Shown here piece after piece: positions 12,206-24,252 of a stretch of 64,000 nucleotides of DNA. How positions within the stretch are numbered: position 1 is the first letter of the stretch; each line of letters begins with the position of its first letter. Source of the stretch: Diphasiastrum complanatum (taxonomy: Eukaryota; Streptophyta; Lycopodiopsida; Lycopodiales; Lycopodiaceae); NCBI GenBank assembly GCA_029204225.1, contig CM055096.1, forward strand, positions 29,442,995-29,506,994. Reading direction: 5' to 3'. Under the pieces are notes generated by a model that saw nothing but the letters and a program-made list of their open reading frames with translations, was not told the DNA's origin and searched no databases. The position numbers were made by a program, and so were the translations under genes.

Positions 12206-13333
12206 TCTTGATGCAGGAGGAGCAACGATGAGAGATGGTGAAAGCTAGATGTCAAAATATTGATGATCAAGTGACACGCCAAAAACAAGACAAAGGCAAG
12301 GGTAAGAAAAATCTAAGCAGCAATTCGCCAAAACTCAGGAGGATGAGAGATCATCTGGCAAGACCAAGAAGAAGGACAAATGCTTCCATTGTGGCAAAAA
12401 GGGCCATTGGAAAAGCGAATGTCAAAAATTCTCGACGGAATCAGGCAAGGAAAAACCAAAGCAAGCAGCTAACCTTGTCAACGAAGGTGAAATTGAAGAT
12501 TCTAGCATTTTCATATCAGCATTGTCATCCAATCAAGATGATCAAGCGTGGTACATTGACTCGAGAGCCAAGGCTTACAAAGTGTACATTCCTTTTACAA
12601 ATAAAGTTGTCATAAGTAGGGATGTCATCTTTCATGAAAAGAATGTTTCCAATGTTGTCAATGTTGATGATGATATTGATGTGCCTACTAATCATCATGA
12701 TGTGAGGACATTACTCTCTATAGAAAGCTCATAGGATCTCTTATTTGGTTAACCATCACAAGACCTGATCTAAGCTATGTGGGTGGTAAACTAAGTCAAT
12801 TCATACAAGATCCTAGTGAGGCTCATTGGAAGATAGGAAAGAGAGTACTAAGACACCTCTCGGGATCTAGAGTGTTTGTCATCTTGTATGGAGGATCTTC
12901 ACCTAACCTTTGTGCTTTTTAATATTCAAATTTTGTAGGTGATTAAATAGATAGGAAGTCAACAAGTGTCTTTGCAATCTATCTTGGAGATGGAGCTATC
13001 TCATGGCTATCAAAGAAACAACCTACTATCTCTCTATCTTCAGCACAAGGCATTGACAAGATGCACCAAGGAGATGCTTTGGATAAAGAGGATGTTATTG
13101 GATCTTCACTTGCTGGATTCTAAGAAGACTCCAATCATCTATTGTGACAAATTTTCAGCCCAAAGCTTGGCAACCAATCCAGTTTTCCATGCTAGGAGCA
13201 AGCACATTGAGATTGCATGACTTTGTGAGGGATCAAGCCATTGCCAAAGAGGTGGAGCTTCAACATGTCTCTTCATTGGAGTGCGTGGCTGATATATCTA
13301 TGTTTAAACTAGCATCCAATGTTGAAGAGGGAG

Positions 13334-13623
13334 TGTGAAAATTGTCAACATTTCCTAGCTAGTTTGAGGCCTAAATTGGCAATTTTTGTATATAGTTTTA
13401 ATACTAGAGTTTCACACATGTGAACCAAAGCTAAGGTTTTTTATTTACTGTATTTTTTCAGTATGAAGAAACGTCAAACTTCAGGACCTTCAAAATGACA
13501 CCAAAATCATGTTATTTGGACATATAGGCCAAAATTGGCTATTTTAGACTACTGGTGTTCTAAAATTTGGTCCTAAGTTCTAGAGAGAGGAGAGATAGTC
13601 ATCTCTCTCACCTATATTAGGCT
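13334..13623 (+). repeat. 3' LTR (part) of copia element
   Basis: Starts TGTGAAAATTGTC right after the polypurine tract. Similarity to the 5' LTR ends at a junction with a minus-strand copia fragment. Confidence 0.85.
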
Positions 13624-15375
13624 CTTCTTCCATGGCCTTGACCCAAATATCATCATCCTTCGTTTCAACATAAGTCGAAGGTTCTTTGCTTTGAGTAATG
13701 CTAGATACTGGAGCATAATTTGCTTCATACCTATCAGGTTGTGTCTTCTCTCTTGTTGAGCTTCGTAACTCTCCTGGATAGATGATCTTGGAAAGTCATC
13801 CATGTTGCGGCTCTCAATCAATCTCTCAAACCAATTAGGGAGCTTCCTATCAGGTGATCGGCTTCCTGGTGAAAATGTATCCCATGGTACATCCTTCTCC
13901 TTGCGTTTGTCACCTGCAACTTCAATCCTTTTTGCACCAAAAAGTTTATCTCTACCTCTCCAACCTGTCTCTTGAGGTTGAGTAGTAGTATCATGAGGTG
14001 TATCCACATGTACATCACTAGGAAGGTTAATAAATGGATCATCATCAAAAGGAATTCTCACTATACCATCTTTCCCACTAGATGTATCCATCTTCTCAAC
14101 ATCCTCGTCTTCGTACATCTTAGATTCATCAAAGATGACATCACGGCTAACATGTATTTTGTTCTCCACTGGATCAAAACATCTATAGACCTTTATACGA
14201 TCATCATATCTTAAGAATATGCACTTTATAGCTTTTACATCAAGCTAACGTCTTTCTTCCTTAGGAATGTATACAAAGGCCATACATCCAAAGACTCGCA
14301 AGTGGTTCACCTTTGGCTTCTTCTTCGTAAATGCCTCCTCAGGTATTATCTTTGGTACGACAATGGTAGGACTTCTATTTTGAAAATAGACTGTGATACT
14401 GCATGCTTATGACCAAAAATCTTTTGGTAGCTTCATCCCAACAAGCATAGATCTAGCACTTTCCACAATCGTACGATTCTTGCACTCAGCTACACCATTG
14501 AGTTCAGGAGTATGAGCTTGCATAAATTGTCTTTTGATCCCACATTGATCACAAAGATCATTGAATGAAGTCAATAGACTTGTACTTTCTACTACCAGAT
14601 CTTAGGACTTTGATCTTCCTACTTGTTTGATTTTCGACCAATGTTTTGAAGCTCTTGAAAGTGGCAAAAGGATCCAATTTTCTCTTTAAGAAGTAAATCC
14701 ACGTCTTACGTGACATATCATCTATGAAGGTCATGAAATAAAAAGCTCCACCCATAGACATAATCCTCATAGGCCCGCATAGATCTATGTGGATCAAGTC
14801 CAGGATGTTCTTCACTCTTGCAACACCACCTTTGTTGAGTTTCTCTCAATGTTGCTTCCCATACACATGATTCGCACATCATCTTCAAGTGGTCTTCCAT
14901 CATAGGCAATCCTTTCACCATTTTCAATTTTCTCATCAAGCTAAGGCTTCCTAGGTTCAAATGACCAAGCCTTTTATGCCACAGTTCAGTTTGCGATTGA
15001 ATGGACGAGATAAGTCCATGTTACTCCTTAATTGTAGCATTCAACTCACACAATTTAGTGTTGGGATCCCTTATACCATCCGTAATGACCTTGAACTTTT
15101 GGTTCACATCCTTCACAAAGCAACGATCATGGGCAAGCTCTACTTTCAACTTTTGATCAATAATGACACCAACGGAAAGTATATTTTTATTCAAACCTGG
15201 TACATAAAGTACCTCCTTGATTGTCCTGCTTTTGCCATTAGGTAGTTGGATGGAAACGATGCCTATCCCCTTGATCTTGCACACATCACCATTTGCTTGT
15301 GAAACAGACATTCCATTGTCCAACTCTTTCAAATTACTAAACCAATCTTTATTACCTGTCATGTGTCTTGAGGTT
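13621..15375 (-). mobile_element. Ty1/copia fragment: protease end to RT start
   Basis: Read on the minus strand: HMTGNKDWF and the pre-integrase region (VLYVPGLNKNILSVG, from 15362). Then the integrase core (LIHIDLCGPMRIMSMGG, FMTFIDDMSRKTWIYFL, about 14815-14558). Then a VSRDVIFDE block and acidic linker (14169 on), and finally the first RT residues (WVKAMEEE-like) at the 13621 edge. Several frames are used, so it is broken. It abuts the copia 3' LTR on the opposite strand. Confidence 0.8.
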
Positions 15376-16539
15376 CGATATCACTATGTAAGGAGTAAGA
15401 TTCTTGACAGAGAGGTAAGCTTAACATAATTTTGGATGCAAAAACATGATTGCAGATGTAATTACCAACGCTTTGAGCATTCATGCACACAACAAATTTT
15501 TGTGCATTGCTTAGTCTAAAGATCAAGACTTTTACAGATCCAAATTAAGAGGGGGGAGGGGTGGTGGTGGATTTATTTTCTCTACTCTTCTAAATCCCAT
15601 GTTAATTTAATTTTATTAATATTGTTGTAATTTTATATGCATTGTCGCATAGTCTGCAAAATTACTCTATTATTGAAGACATGCAAGAGAATGACAGTCT
15701 GACTTGTGGAAGTCACCCGACTTGTCGGAGTTGGCCAACTTACGGGGGACCCCCGACTTGGCCGACTTATCGGATAGTTCGACTTATCGAGAACCATCCT
15801 AACTCCGCTGACTATCGGCAACGACACGCTCGACTTCGAATAGTCGAAGCCTTCTCAAGCCCACTTCTTATATTGTGCAACTACTTGGACAATGACAACA
15901 GTAGCCACGATCTATTCTAGACGGTGCAAACAGTTCCATGTCATCTTCTTGTACATACATCTGCACAACTGAAAATTGCATATAATTGATCATTGTAATC
16001 AATTAAGCATACATGTTAATGCCAATATAAGCTGATTCCATACAGGCTCGAGCGCTCATAGCCGCTGAGACACCAGCTTATCAAAAAAAGACTTAGTAGA
16101 TGCTTTCAAACATTGATTCTTCAATCTCAGACTGATTGTCAGAATAAGCTCTTAGTTATTACGGATCGTAGTTAGCTTTGTGAACACGCAGTTTTATCTG
16201 TTACTGATTTGTGCTCACCAACATCATTTGACTTGTATTTCCATACATTCAATCTCAATAAATTATTGTCTGGTTTTGCGTTCATATTTTTTAGTGTTAT
16301 ATGCTTTTCGCTTTCTATATGACTCTCTAATTGATTTTTTTGACTGTCTGCTCTTCTGCTTTTGCAAACAATCGTGCAACCAAGCTCTTCGTTTTGAGTT
16401 CACCTACTATTGTTGTAGTGCACGCACCGAGGGAATTAGTTGACCACTTCTTCCACGCAGTAGTAGGATCGTCCTGATCTGATTGTTCAACCGGTCCGAT
16501 CCATGACCTATTTTTTCCAACAAGTAGAATATTGTAAAT
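15376..16539. other. Retroelement-like spacer with CGACTT repeats
   Basis: No coding domain was recognised. Between about 15695 and 15850 the motif CGACTTRTCGG and variants recur in both orientations. The segment could be an LTR or leader of a neighbouring copia piece, but I found no partner copy in the window. Confidence 0.35.
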
Positions 16540-16910
16540 GTACCTCTGTTGAGTACTGTAAATCAGCCTTTGCTCTCTATCTCTTCAAATTTGAATACCG
16601 AGATAGTAGTGAGATTTGCCCAAATCTATCATATTGAATTCTAAAGACAACATTTGTTTCACAAATTGTTCTAGCAAATTGCTTCAAGCCATAAAGTGCT
16701 CTGTGGAGTTTACAAACATGATTCTCTTTGTCGTTGATTAGATAACTTTAAGGCTGTATCATGTAGATATCTTCTTCAATAACTCCTTTCAAATACGCTA
16801 TATGTACATCCATATATCTCCAAATTTTTGTAGTAGCATACGATAGTAGAAGTATGATGGAAGAATGCTTTACTACTAGATTAAAAGTCTCAATATAGGC
16901 AATATTGGAA
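16540..16910 (-). mobile_element. Ty1/copia reverse transcriptase fragment
   Basis: The minus strand reads as copia RT: a MDVHIAYLKGVIEEDIYM block, then VCKLHRALYGLKQ, then a decayed stretch. It is a short isolated piece. It meets the gypsy protease at about 16910, which marks a junction between two unrelated elements. Confidence 0.7.
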
Positions 16911-17338
16911 ATCTAAAACAATATGCCATTGTCACACGATATTTTTTCTCACTTTTTTTGGTAGGAAGGTTTAGCGTCTGCACCAAATTTACATTAATAA
17001 AGTTATGAGTGAATCTTGTGTCAAAAAGAACATTAACAACTTGATCATCAACTTTTACCTTTAATGCAAATAAGGTCATTAGGTCCAAAAACTAAAGAAC
17101 TAAGAAAACAAACATCCATCTCATTACTTCGAGATAGATTACCTGAGGTTGAAGCTTGTTTTTTAATGCAATCACGTGCAAGGTGACCCTCGCCATTGCA
17201 CTTGAAGCACAAGTTCTTCTTATGAGCTTCAGCTTTATCAATGCCACCTTGATGATTTTTAAAGTTTTTTTTGGTTTTCTTAAGATTGTTGGAATTGGGA
17301 TGTGTTTCACTAACAACTTCCCTATCCTTCCTCTTAAA

Positions 17339-18049
17339 TTAAAAACCTTTTTTCTGCTCATTAGGTTGTTGACCCCCAGGTGGCTTAGGTGTGTCATCAA
17401 AGTATTTTGCAACCCTAATAGCATTTTCTAGGGTTTTTGAATGGCTCCTACGAACATCCACTTCATAATCTTTTGGTAACCCATCAATGAACATTAACAT
17501 TTGTACCTTAGGCAGAATGTCACTATAAAGTGGATTCATGTACTCATGAAAATCTTGAATAAATTGTTCCAAACCTTTATTCATGGTTAGATGACTCAAC
17601 TTTTGGAAGTGTCCATAGTCATCTAAAAGTGATAGAAAATAATCTCTAAAAAGCTTGCAAAAATCGTCCCATGTACAAGGTTGATTGTCCTTTACAACTA
17701 AGTCATTCCACCAAACTAAGGCTCTTCCTTCAAGGAACTTGGTGACAGTGGATAACTTTTCAGATTCAGAGAATTGGTTCATGACAAAGTATTTGTTCCA
17801 AACATTTAGCCAAGTATTTACCACTTGTAAGTTCCTATTTTTCTTTTCTCCCTTAAACACTTTTACGGGAGGTGGAACTACATGCTTCTTTTGATTGGCT
17901 AATCTAGACTCCAAGTCTTGGTCTCTTTGATTAATTTCAAGAAGCTGCTTATTAGTGGCTTGAATTTGTTGGTATAAAAGTTCAAGAGCTTGTGCCACAT
18001 TGAATGGGTTTAATAGACCAAATGTTGGGTTTTCATTGGTTTGATCCAT
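17339..18049 (-). other. gag region of the gypsy element
   Basis: A 236-residue open stretch starts MDQTNENPTFGLLNPFN. It has a coiled N-terminal part (LLYQQIQATNKQLLEINQRD) and then the gag core with WLNVWNKYFVMNQF and VWWNDLV. This is the best preserved protein of the element, which as a whole is broken. Confidence 0.8.
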
Positions 18050-18289
18050 TGGGATTGCTTGTGTGTTTTCCTTTTATGCAAATACAACAAGTGCTCAAAT
18101 TGGAATGATAGAAATGCTTCAATTCTTACATCCAATGCAAATAAAAAGCATTTACTTCTACTCATTCAATCTTATTGTTTGTAAGCCATCTGTACACAAG
18201 GAGTTTGATAGTCTTGAATTCTGTTCTCATGTCAACCTATTTTTCTTAATAGGATTGATGACATCCTCTAACGCAAGACAGATCTTGGA

Positions 18290-19815
18290 ATGGATCTCTT
18301 ATTATTGACTTCATTGAAGCAAGGTTAATACCAATTTCATCATCAAAAAGCTCATTGTTGTATTGGTATTTGAATTTTGCATCAGTGTTATACCACTCGC
18401 TTGATCCACGTTCAAGAATAATTTCATATAGATCATTATCAATAATATGGTCATAACCACTGATTTGTGGAGTAGAGCATAATTCTCAGCAATCGAATTG
18501 TATCCATGATTTGACTACAGTTGTAAAAGTTCGCTCTGCTCATAGTATACCTCTTTATTTTGACTGTCGACCTAATCATTACAACTGTCCCAACAAGACT
18601 TGACCTGGATTCTCAAATTGGTCTTCATCCACCTGTCCATTGGTGCTTTGGTGATAATGATTTGTCTTCGTGAAAGATAGATCAATATTAGTATTTTTCT
18701 TTCTTCCTTGAATCATCAGAAGATTCATAATCTTGTTTGTTCAAAACATCTCGATCAATATTTGCCTTTGGCATGGAAGTTTGCCCTTGAACTAGAGGGA
18801 ACGTTGTTTTATAAACATCAATAGTGGTACACCATTCAGGATTAGTAGTTTGCATATCAATTGGCTGTTGTGGAATACCAACCGATTGTAAAATAGAATC
18901 CAAACGAGCGACCGTCTTCTGGTACATTTCTTCCCATCTTCGCTCTGACCTTTCTTGTAATTGTTGCCACGTTTGTTTTGTTTGTTCGGTATTATCGTGT
19001 ATGGTAGTTAAAAGTTCACCTAATGTTTCTTTTGTTCCATTGGTTTACATTATTACTTGATATTGCATGAGTGCTAATCCACTGTTGTTGAGTTGATGGC
19101 GTTATATTTCCCACAAAATTGACATAAGGACTGAAAATTCTTGCCCCACTTGTCGCGGTAATATTTTTTCTCTCCTTAAAATCATTTGAATCAACAAATG
19201 ATATACTCATCACAGAAGGACCAATCATACATGTAGTAGCATAGAGAGAACATCCTTCATTTTCGTCAATTTCTTCACTTTCATAGGCATCTTCATAGGT
19301 CTCATTATCAACATTATCATCTTCATTATGATTGAAATGTTGTTCTGCACCACGATTTGTCATCTCTTGAGTTCTTCAACATCCTAGAATTGATCAATGG
19401 GCTCATAGTGATCTTCTGTTCCACCGTGCACCTGTTGTTGCTCATCGACGCTTGTCATTTCAAACTGATCTTCAGTAGTAAATTGGAATTGATCTTGATC
19501 TTGATAATCACCATCATTGAACTCTATTTCAATGACTGGTTTATATTGTTCTTCACTTTGCTGATCGTTGTTGAAATCTTCATAGCAATGGTCAAGTTCT
19601 GAAGTGTTGTTGTAGCCCTGATACTGATCATCATTAGCAAAATCGTCACTCTGGTCTTGATACTGATTGTCATCAGCGATGTCATCACCTTGATCATAAT
19701 CTTCAATGTTATCGTCACCTTTATCATAATCTTCGTTGTAATCATCACTTTGATCCCAACATTCCTCCACACCATTGTCATAACAATATGACTGATTGTC
19801 ATCCTCTTGTTCATA
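18290..19815 (-). other. Unrecognised acidic Asp/Gln/Tyr-rich coding region
   Basis: Several minus-strand open stretches (19814-19384, 19363-19016, 18927-18688, about 18500-18290) form a coding-like region. The upstream part is extremely acidic, with repeated DQGDD, DDNQYQDQSDDF and NDDQYQ motifs. Later parts read ARLDSILQSVGIPQQPID and SEWYNTDAKFKYQYNNE. No family is recognised. It lies between the primer-binding site and gag of the gypsy element, on the same strand. It may be an extra leader protein of that element or part of a nested insertion. Confidence 0.35.
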
Positions 19816-20554
19816 ATCCCAATTTATTGGAATTGATGTCGAATAACTGAATTTGTAATTGTGGATTGCAAACTTGGGAAGAATTTTGAAATGATATGAA
19901 AATCAAATTTAGCAAGGTGCAGTTAAACGATGACAATAGGCATGGGTTTTTCGATTAGAGCAAATTACAAAGACTTTTGAAGAGGTCAATTGTTGGTACA
20001 AATAAGACTTTCACACTGTCAATCTTGGTGAGCTATAGAGGTTTGCTTCTTACGACACTAAAATCCGAGGTCACACGGAAGAGATATGGAATTTCGAAGA
20101 AATGGATTATAAACTACAACAACTAAGAGAAAATGGGACAAAATTATAGAAAGTTAAAATATGATTTTGAAAGTACAGACAACTAAACAATGTCAAGCTC
20201 AACGAGTTGATCACTTTTGCTTTTGATTGTACCGAAATCCGAGGTCAAACAGAAAAGATATGGAAGTTTTAAAATTTGGTAAAAAAACAACATTTGTACG
20301 ATTTTAGGAGTAAGGGTCTTATAAAAATTAAAACAAACATTGAACATCCATGAAACATTTGTGCTCGTGAAAGATTAGAAGGCCACTAAAATTTAAAATT
20401 CAACGACAAATTTTTGTTCTCACGGTTGCTTGGATGAATCTCCTATGCTCGCTACAAAAAAATATAACTACCAAAAAGAAAATAGGGAAACTCAAAAAAA
20501 ATTTCTTCTCTCTTTCACAAGCTGAAATTTGCGAGGAAGGGATTCGCGAATTCG

Positions 20555-20870
20555 CGAGCGGGGGGGTATTCGCAGATAGGAAGGGGCACGTCAACGGAGA
20601 GGAAAAATTCGCGAATGAGGTATTCGTGGACAAGAAGGGACAGGTCAAAGAATTTGCGAAGAATTTGCAAAGGGATCGTGAACGGGGTATTCGCAGACAA
20701 GAAGAGGCAGGTCAAAGAAATCACGAAGAATTCGCAAACAGGAGCAGGACAGGAGATTCGTGGACAAAATTCGTAGGAATTCGTAGGAGTCGGAAGAATT
20801 CGTGAAGAAGTCGCGGAGAAATTCGTGAAGAAGTCGCGGAGGAATGCGTGAAGAATTCGCAAACCTCCTC
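20555..20870. repeat. Degenerate TTCGCGAA-rich tandem repeats
   Basis: A loose unit of about 70 bases (ggtattcg..gacaagaag..caggtcaa) occurs three times, near 20566, 20618 and 20685. It is followed by a 22-base unit, aattcgtgaagaagtcgcgg, occurring twice near 20800-20840. All are studded with TTCGCGAA and TTCGTGAA variants. GC content is higher than in the AT-rich flanks. Confidence 0.6.
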
Positions 20871-21490
20871 CTGTGCCCTACGTTTTCTCGCGAATTCAAA
20901 GGAAAGGTTTTGAACTCTGGCACCCACACGTGCGGTTTTTTTTTTTAGTTGATAATTGAGTCTGACGAAAGCTTCAGAATGAAAAAAATTGAAGAAAATC
21001 TACAAAGGAGCAAAACTTCAAAAGTGAAAAATTGAAGTGCTTCTCTCCCAAATTTTCTACCAAAACTAGGATTATATCTCCTTCACAAGAATTGCCATAA
21101 CTCTCTCAATTTTCAACCAAATTGACTACAATTTGGCTCAAATTCAAGCTAAGAGTGAGATCTACAATCCTATAAAAATACAGTTGTAAAATTTAACCAA
21201 AACTTCAGCCAAAATAGAGAAAATAGACTGCAAAAACTGTCACTAACTAAAATTAGAATGAAAACACAAAAATGGCCATAACTTGGTCATTATAGCTCCA
21301 AATCAAAAAATCTCAGTAACTCTAGAAAGCTAAAAGAATGATCTATTGATCTACAATAAGAAACTACACAAAAAAATGAAAATTAAATGGTCAAAATTGA
21401 ATCAAAACTTGCTAGGAATCAAAAATCAAGTAAACTAGAACAAGAAACTCTACTAAACTTAGCAAAATCCACCAAATCTGATGGGAAAAG

Positions 21491-21510
21491 GATCGAATGC
21501 TCTGATACCA
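21491..21510 (-). other. Primer-binding site of the gypsy element
   Basis: On the minus strand tggtatcagagcattcgatc lies four bases after the LTR end. It matches the initiator Met-tRNA type site. Confidence 0.75.
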
Positions 21511-21514
21511 AAAT

Positions 21515-22055
21515 TGTCATGTGCCAACCTTAACATTAAAACATCTAATCCATTCATGAACATCGAATTACAATGGAAATACAAGAAATCAAGAAAATAA
21601 GCCAAAAATAAAAAAGATAGCTAAAAGTAGCAAAACTTCATCAAAATAGGCAAAGTAAGTGATCATTCACAAGATAGGGGCCTGATTCTAAAGCATGATC
21701 ATAGCTCTCATGTGATTGTAGACACATAAACCACTTTCTCCATCAAAAAAGCTCTCAAAGAGAAGCTTCACGATTTCTTAAAACTCAAAATTACAAAATG
21801 AACAATAGCCTCCAAATTTAGCACGACCTCAACTATTTATAGTAGTCATTTGTGCCTCTACTATAAGTTTAAGACCTTGTTTGGCTAATTTGGGCCTTAC
21901 AACCATTATTACAAATCTGTTATTCACAAATATAGCGAGATTGTTCGAGCCACCTTATTAACTGTCCTGATGACTTATTCTAATCTACTTTAGCTTCATG
22001 GCCATATTTAGCAATTCATTAGTACTCATGGACTAATTACATGCAACACATGACA
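21515..22055 (-). repeat. 5' LTR of the gypsy element
   Basis: 541 bases bounded by the perfect short inverted repeat tgtcatgtg / cacatgaca, with one end at the expected distance from the primer-binding site. No second LTR copy lies in the window. Confidence 0.7.
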
Positions 22056-23640
22056 CATAGCAATCAATGCACTAATTAGAAAGAGAAACTAGACAATGTA
22101 GTCCTAATGTAAATCACCTCATTATCTTAGCCAAATCACTAATACATCAAGATAACAAATGAAAAGAGATGAAATCTATTTATAGTTTTACGCAACAAGA
22201 GGCAATATTGCCAAATGAAAAATGAAAATCTCTTTTCCTATGACACTAAGATTTCAATATGGATAAAATTCAATGAGAAAATTAAGAAGAGGAAGAAGCA
22301 ATTTGTTCCCCACATAGGTGCTTGATCCAATGCCAACCTCAAAGTAGGTTCAAGAAAGCTGGCATATTCCAAAAAATGAAGCTGGCAATCTATTTTTAAA
22401 AGCCAATTTAATAAATTTTTTGAAAGGTGTTAACTTCTAAAAGCCATTAATTGATTTTACTTATAGGAAATTTGATGGCTAGTGAACTAAATCTTAAGCT
22501 TTGAAATACATAGTATTCACGTACCTCATCATAATAACTCAAAAACCATGAATTTTTTTGAAATTGGGAAGTTCTATCTTGTGGGTATGTGACTCTTTGC
22601 ACAATTCTTGGTAAAAGTCAAATGACAACCAATACATGATTAATTTTTCAATTTATAATATGCTTCATCATGAAATTTGTTTTTTGGGTGGGCTAACAAG
22701 TTGAGGCCCGAGAAAACATCTGGACACTAAGAGTCTTTGAAATTTTTCTATTTATTAATTATGATGGATAAATCCTCAGCAAATTATGGTAAATTGTTAT
22801 GCTAGTTTTGTGAACAAACTATTATAATAATGATAACCTTTAGTATTTTCATGATGTTAAAATTTTAAGTTTGAAGGCTTTAGAAAGCATCATTTATTAA
22901 CATCCCTTATCCTCTTTGTGTGTGGTGTTAGATTAACCTACCAAGTTCAAACCCACATGGCAATGTTTGAGGGGAAAAAAAACCACATCCCTTTAAAGCC
23001 GTAGAATATCAAAGGAAAACTTGAGGGAGGTCCTAGGGTGTCGAGGTTGTGCTTGAGTCATACATGTGCCTTTCTTACGCGAGATAAAAAAAACCTGACC
23101 ACATTGTCGGGTTATCTGCCTCTTGAAGGCACTAGAGAAATTTAAACCCATCACCATAAGATATTTTCCAGAGTATTTAGATTTTGACGAGTATTGACCA
23201 TTCAAAAGTTTATGCGAGTCAAATTAACATGTGGCTCGCACCCAGGTGATCGGCCATAAACTATTTTGGGCCATGAAGCCACTCGGGGAGCCCAATTGTC
23301 AGGGAAGAATCATGTGATTTTCATGTTTTTGTCCTTTAATTCAGTGCGCTGGAAAAAAAGTTTCAAGCCAACCTTTAAAAGGAGACAATAAAACCTTAAA
23401 CTCAACAATTGAAAATACAAACCTTTGAAAAAAAAAAAAAAAAGCAATAAAATGTTAAGTGCAACAACTGGCCTCTTTGTGTTTGTTTGATTTTTTTTTA
23501 ATTTTTAAGACTGCTGTGTAAAATGCACGCTAGGTCTTTATATTTTAGAAGCATTCAGATTTTGCCACGTTGCATCTAATCAACCATTGAAAAGGTTCCA
23601 GGTGGAAAACTAGGACGCGTGGCTAATATCTAGCTGGTCG
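22056..23640. other. No recognisable gene
   Basis: AT-rich intergenic sequence with a short poly-A run near 23425-23445. The minus-strand frame at 23205-22993 has no recognisable domain. Confidence 0.5.
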
Positions 23641-23664
23641 GATGGATACTATATCGTACTACGA

Positions 23665-23834
23665 AGCTCCCTCTCCAAAGGATGCGATGATCCATGCCCA
23701 TCACGCACAACGGAAGAGATGGGAAGAGACCGTACAATAATGTACGGATGGAGCTCCCTCTCCAAAGGATGCGATGATCCATGCCCATCACGCACAACGG
23801 AAGAGATGGGAAGAGACCGTACAATGTACGGATG
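23665..23834. repeat. Two-copy tandem repeat, 87 and 83 bases
   Basis: agctccctctccaaaggatg...gtacggatg occurs at 23665-23751 and 23752-23834. The copies are nearly identical, differing mainly by aat at acaataatgtacgg versus acaatgtacgg. This indicates a recent duplication. It lies about 420 bases upstream of the candidate start codon at 24253. Confidence 0.9.
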
Positions 23835-23929
23835 AATCTCCAAACAATGCGGCGTAAATCTTCACAGCTGCAGTGTGGTCGCGTTTCCAAATCCTGTGGA
23901 ATCTGAAGTTTTAATAAACGAAACGGAAA

Positions 23930-24230
23930 ACTGCAAGGATCAAGAGTAAACGTGCTAATTTTTCTGTCGCTTTTCATTGATATTATCATCTTTTGAAGCA
24001 ACTCTGTGCGTTACAGATCTTCTGAAGATTTTTGAATCGAATTGCAAGCGTACCAATTGTTACTTCAATTGACACCTGTATTATCATATTCTGAAGAAAC
24101 TCTCTCTGCTGTGCAAATCTTCTGAAGATTTATTGAAACTAATCGCATCGATTTAAGGATAGACGTGCAGATTCTTCCTTCAATTTACAGCGACGTTGTC
24201 ATCTTTTGAAAATAACAGAAACTCAGGGGG
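23930..24230 (+). repeat. Degenerate tandem repeats in a probable 5' leader
   Basis: Blocks such as attatcatcttttgaag, aaactctctctgctgtgcaaa, atcttctgaagattt and gacgtgcagattcttc recur with a spacing of about 105-115 bases in two to three diverged units. They sit just upstream of a candidate start codon, so they may belong to its promoter or leader. Confidence 0.5.
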
Positions 24231-24252
24231 TCAAGTTCCTATCTAACCTGTC

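Larger units (their letters stand above)
6964..13623 (+). mobile_element. Ty1/copia element with both LTRs, gypsy nested inside
   Basis: A 5' LTR (6964-7605) is followed by a primer-binding-like site. A gag start lies at 8726 (MASNGG...SSSNYSTWKVRMESLL). After the nested gypsy come a CCHC knuckle (CFHCGKKGHWKSEC, near 12385-12425), a protease-start WYIDS block, a VVISRDVIF block near 12605, and RNase H (near 12740-13330). A polypurine tract gaagagggag precedes the 3' LTR at 13334. Much of pol is not visible. The element is broken many times over, and the LTRs differ at roughly twenty sites over their shared 290 bases by eye, so it is old. Confidence 0.85.
16915..22055 (-). mobile_element. Ty3/gypsy element: 5' LTR, leader, gag, protease
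   Basis: Read on the minus strand: LTR (22055-21515), primer-binding site (21510-21491), a leader of about 3.4 kb, gag (18049-17339), a CCHC knuckle near 17210-17170, and a retropepsin-like VNVLFDTRFTHNFI block (17088-16876). Gag has GRALVWWNDLV and CTWDDFCKLFRDYF blocks typical of the retrotransposon gag family. The rest of pol and a 3' LTR are absent from the window. The leader is unusually long and holds an acidic coding region (18290-19815) and a TTCGCGAA-rich region. A nested insertion there is possible. Confidence 0.75.

Noticed and set aside
20434-20805. 123-residue basic and acidic plus-strand frame
   Set aside because: It is generated by the TTCGCGAA-rich tandem repeats and opposes the strand of the surrounding element.
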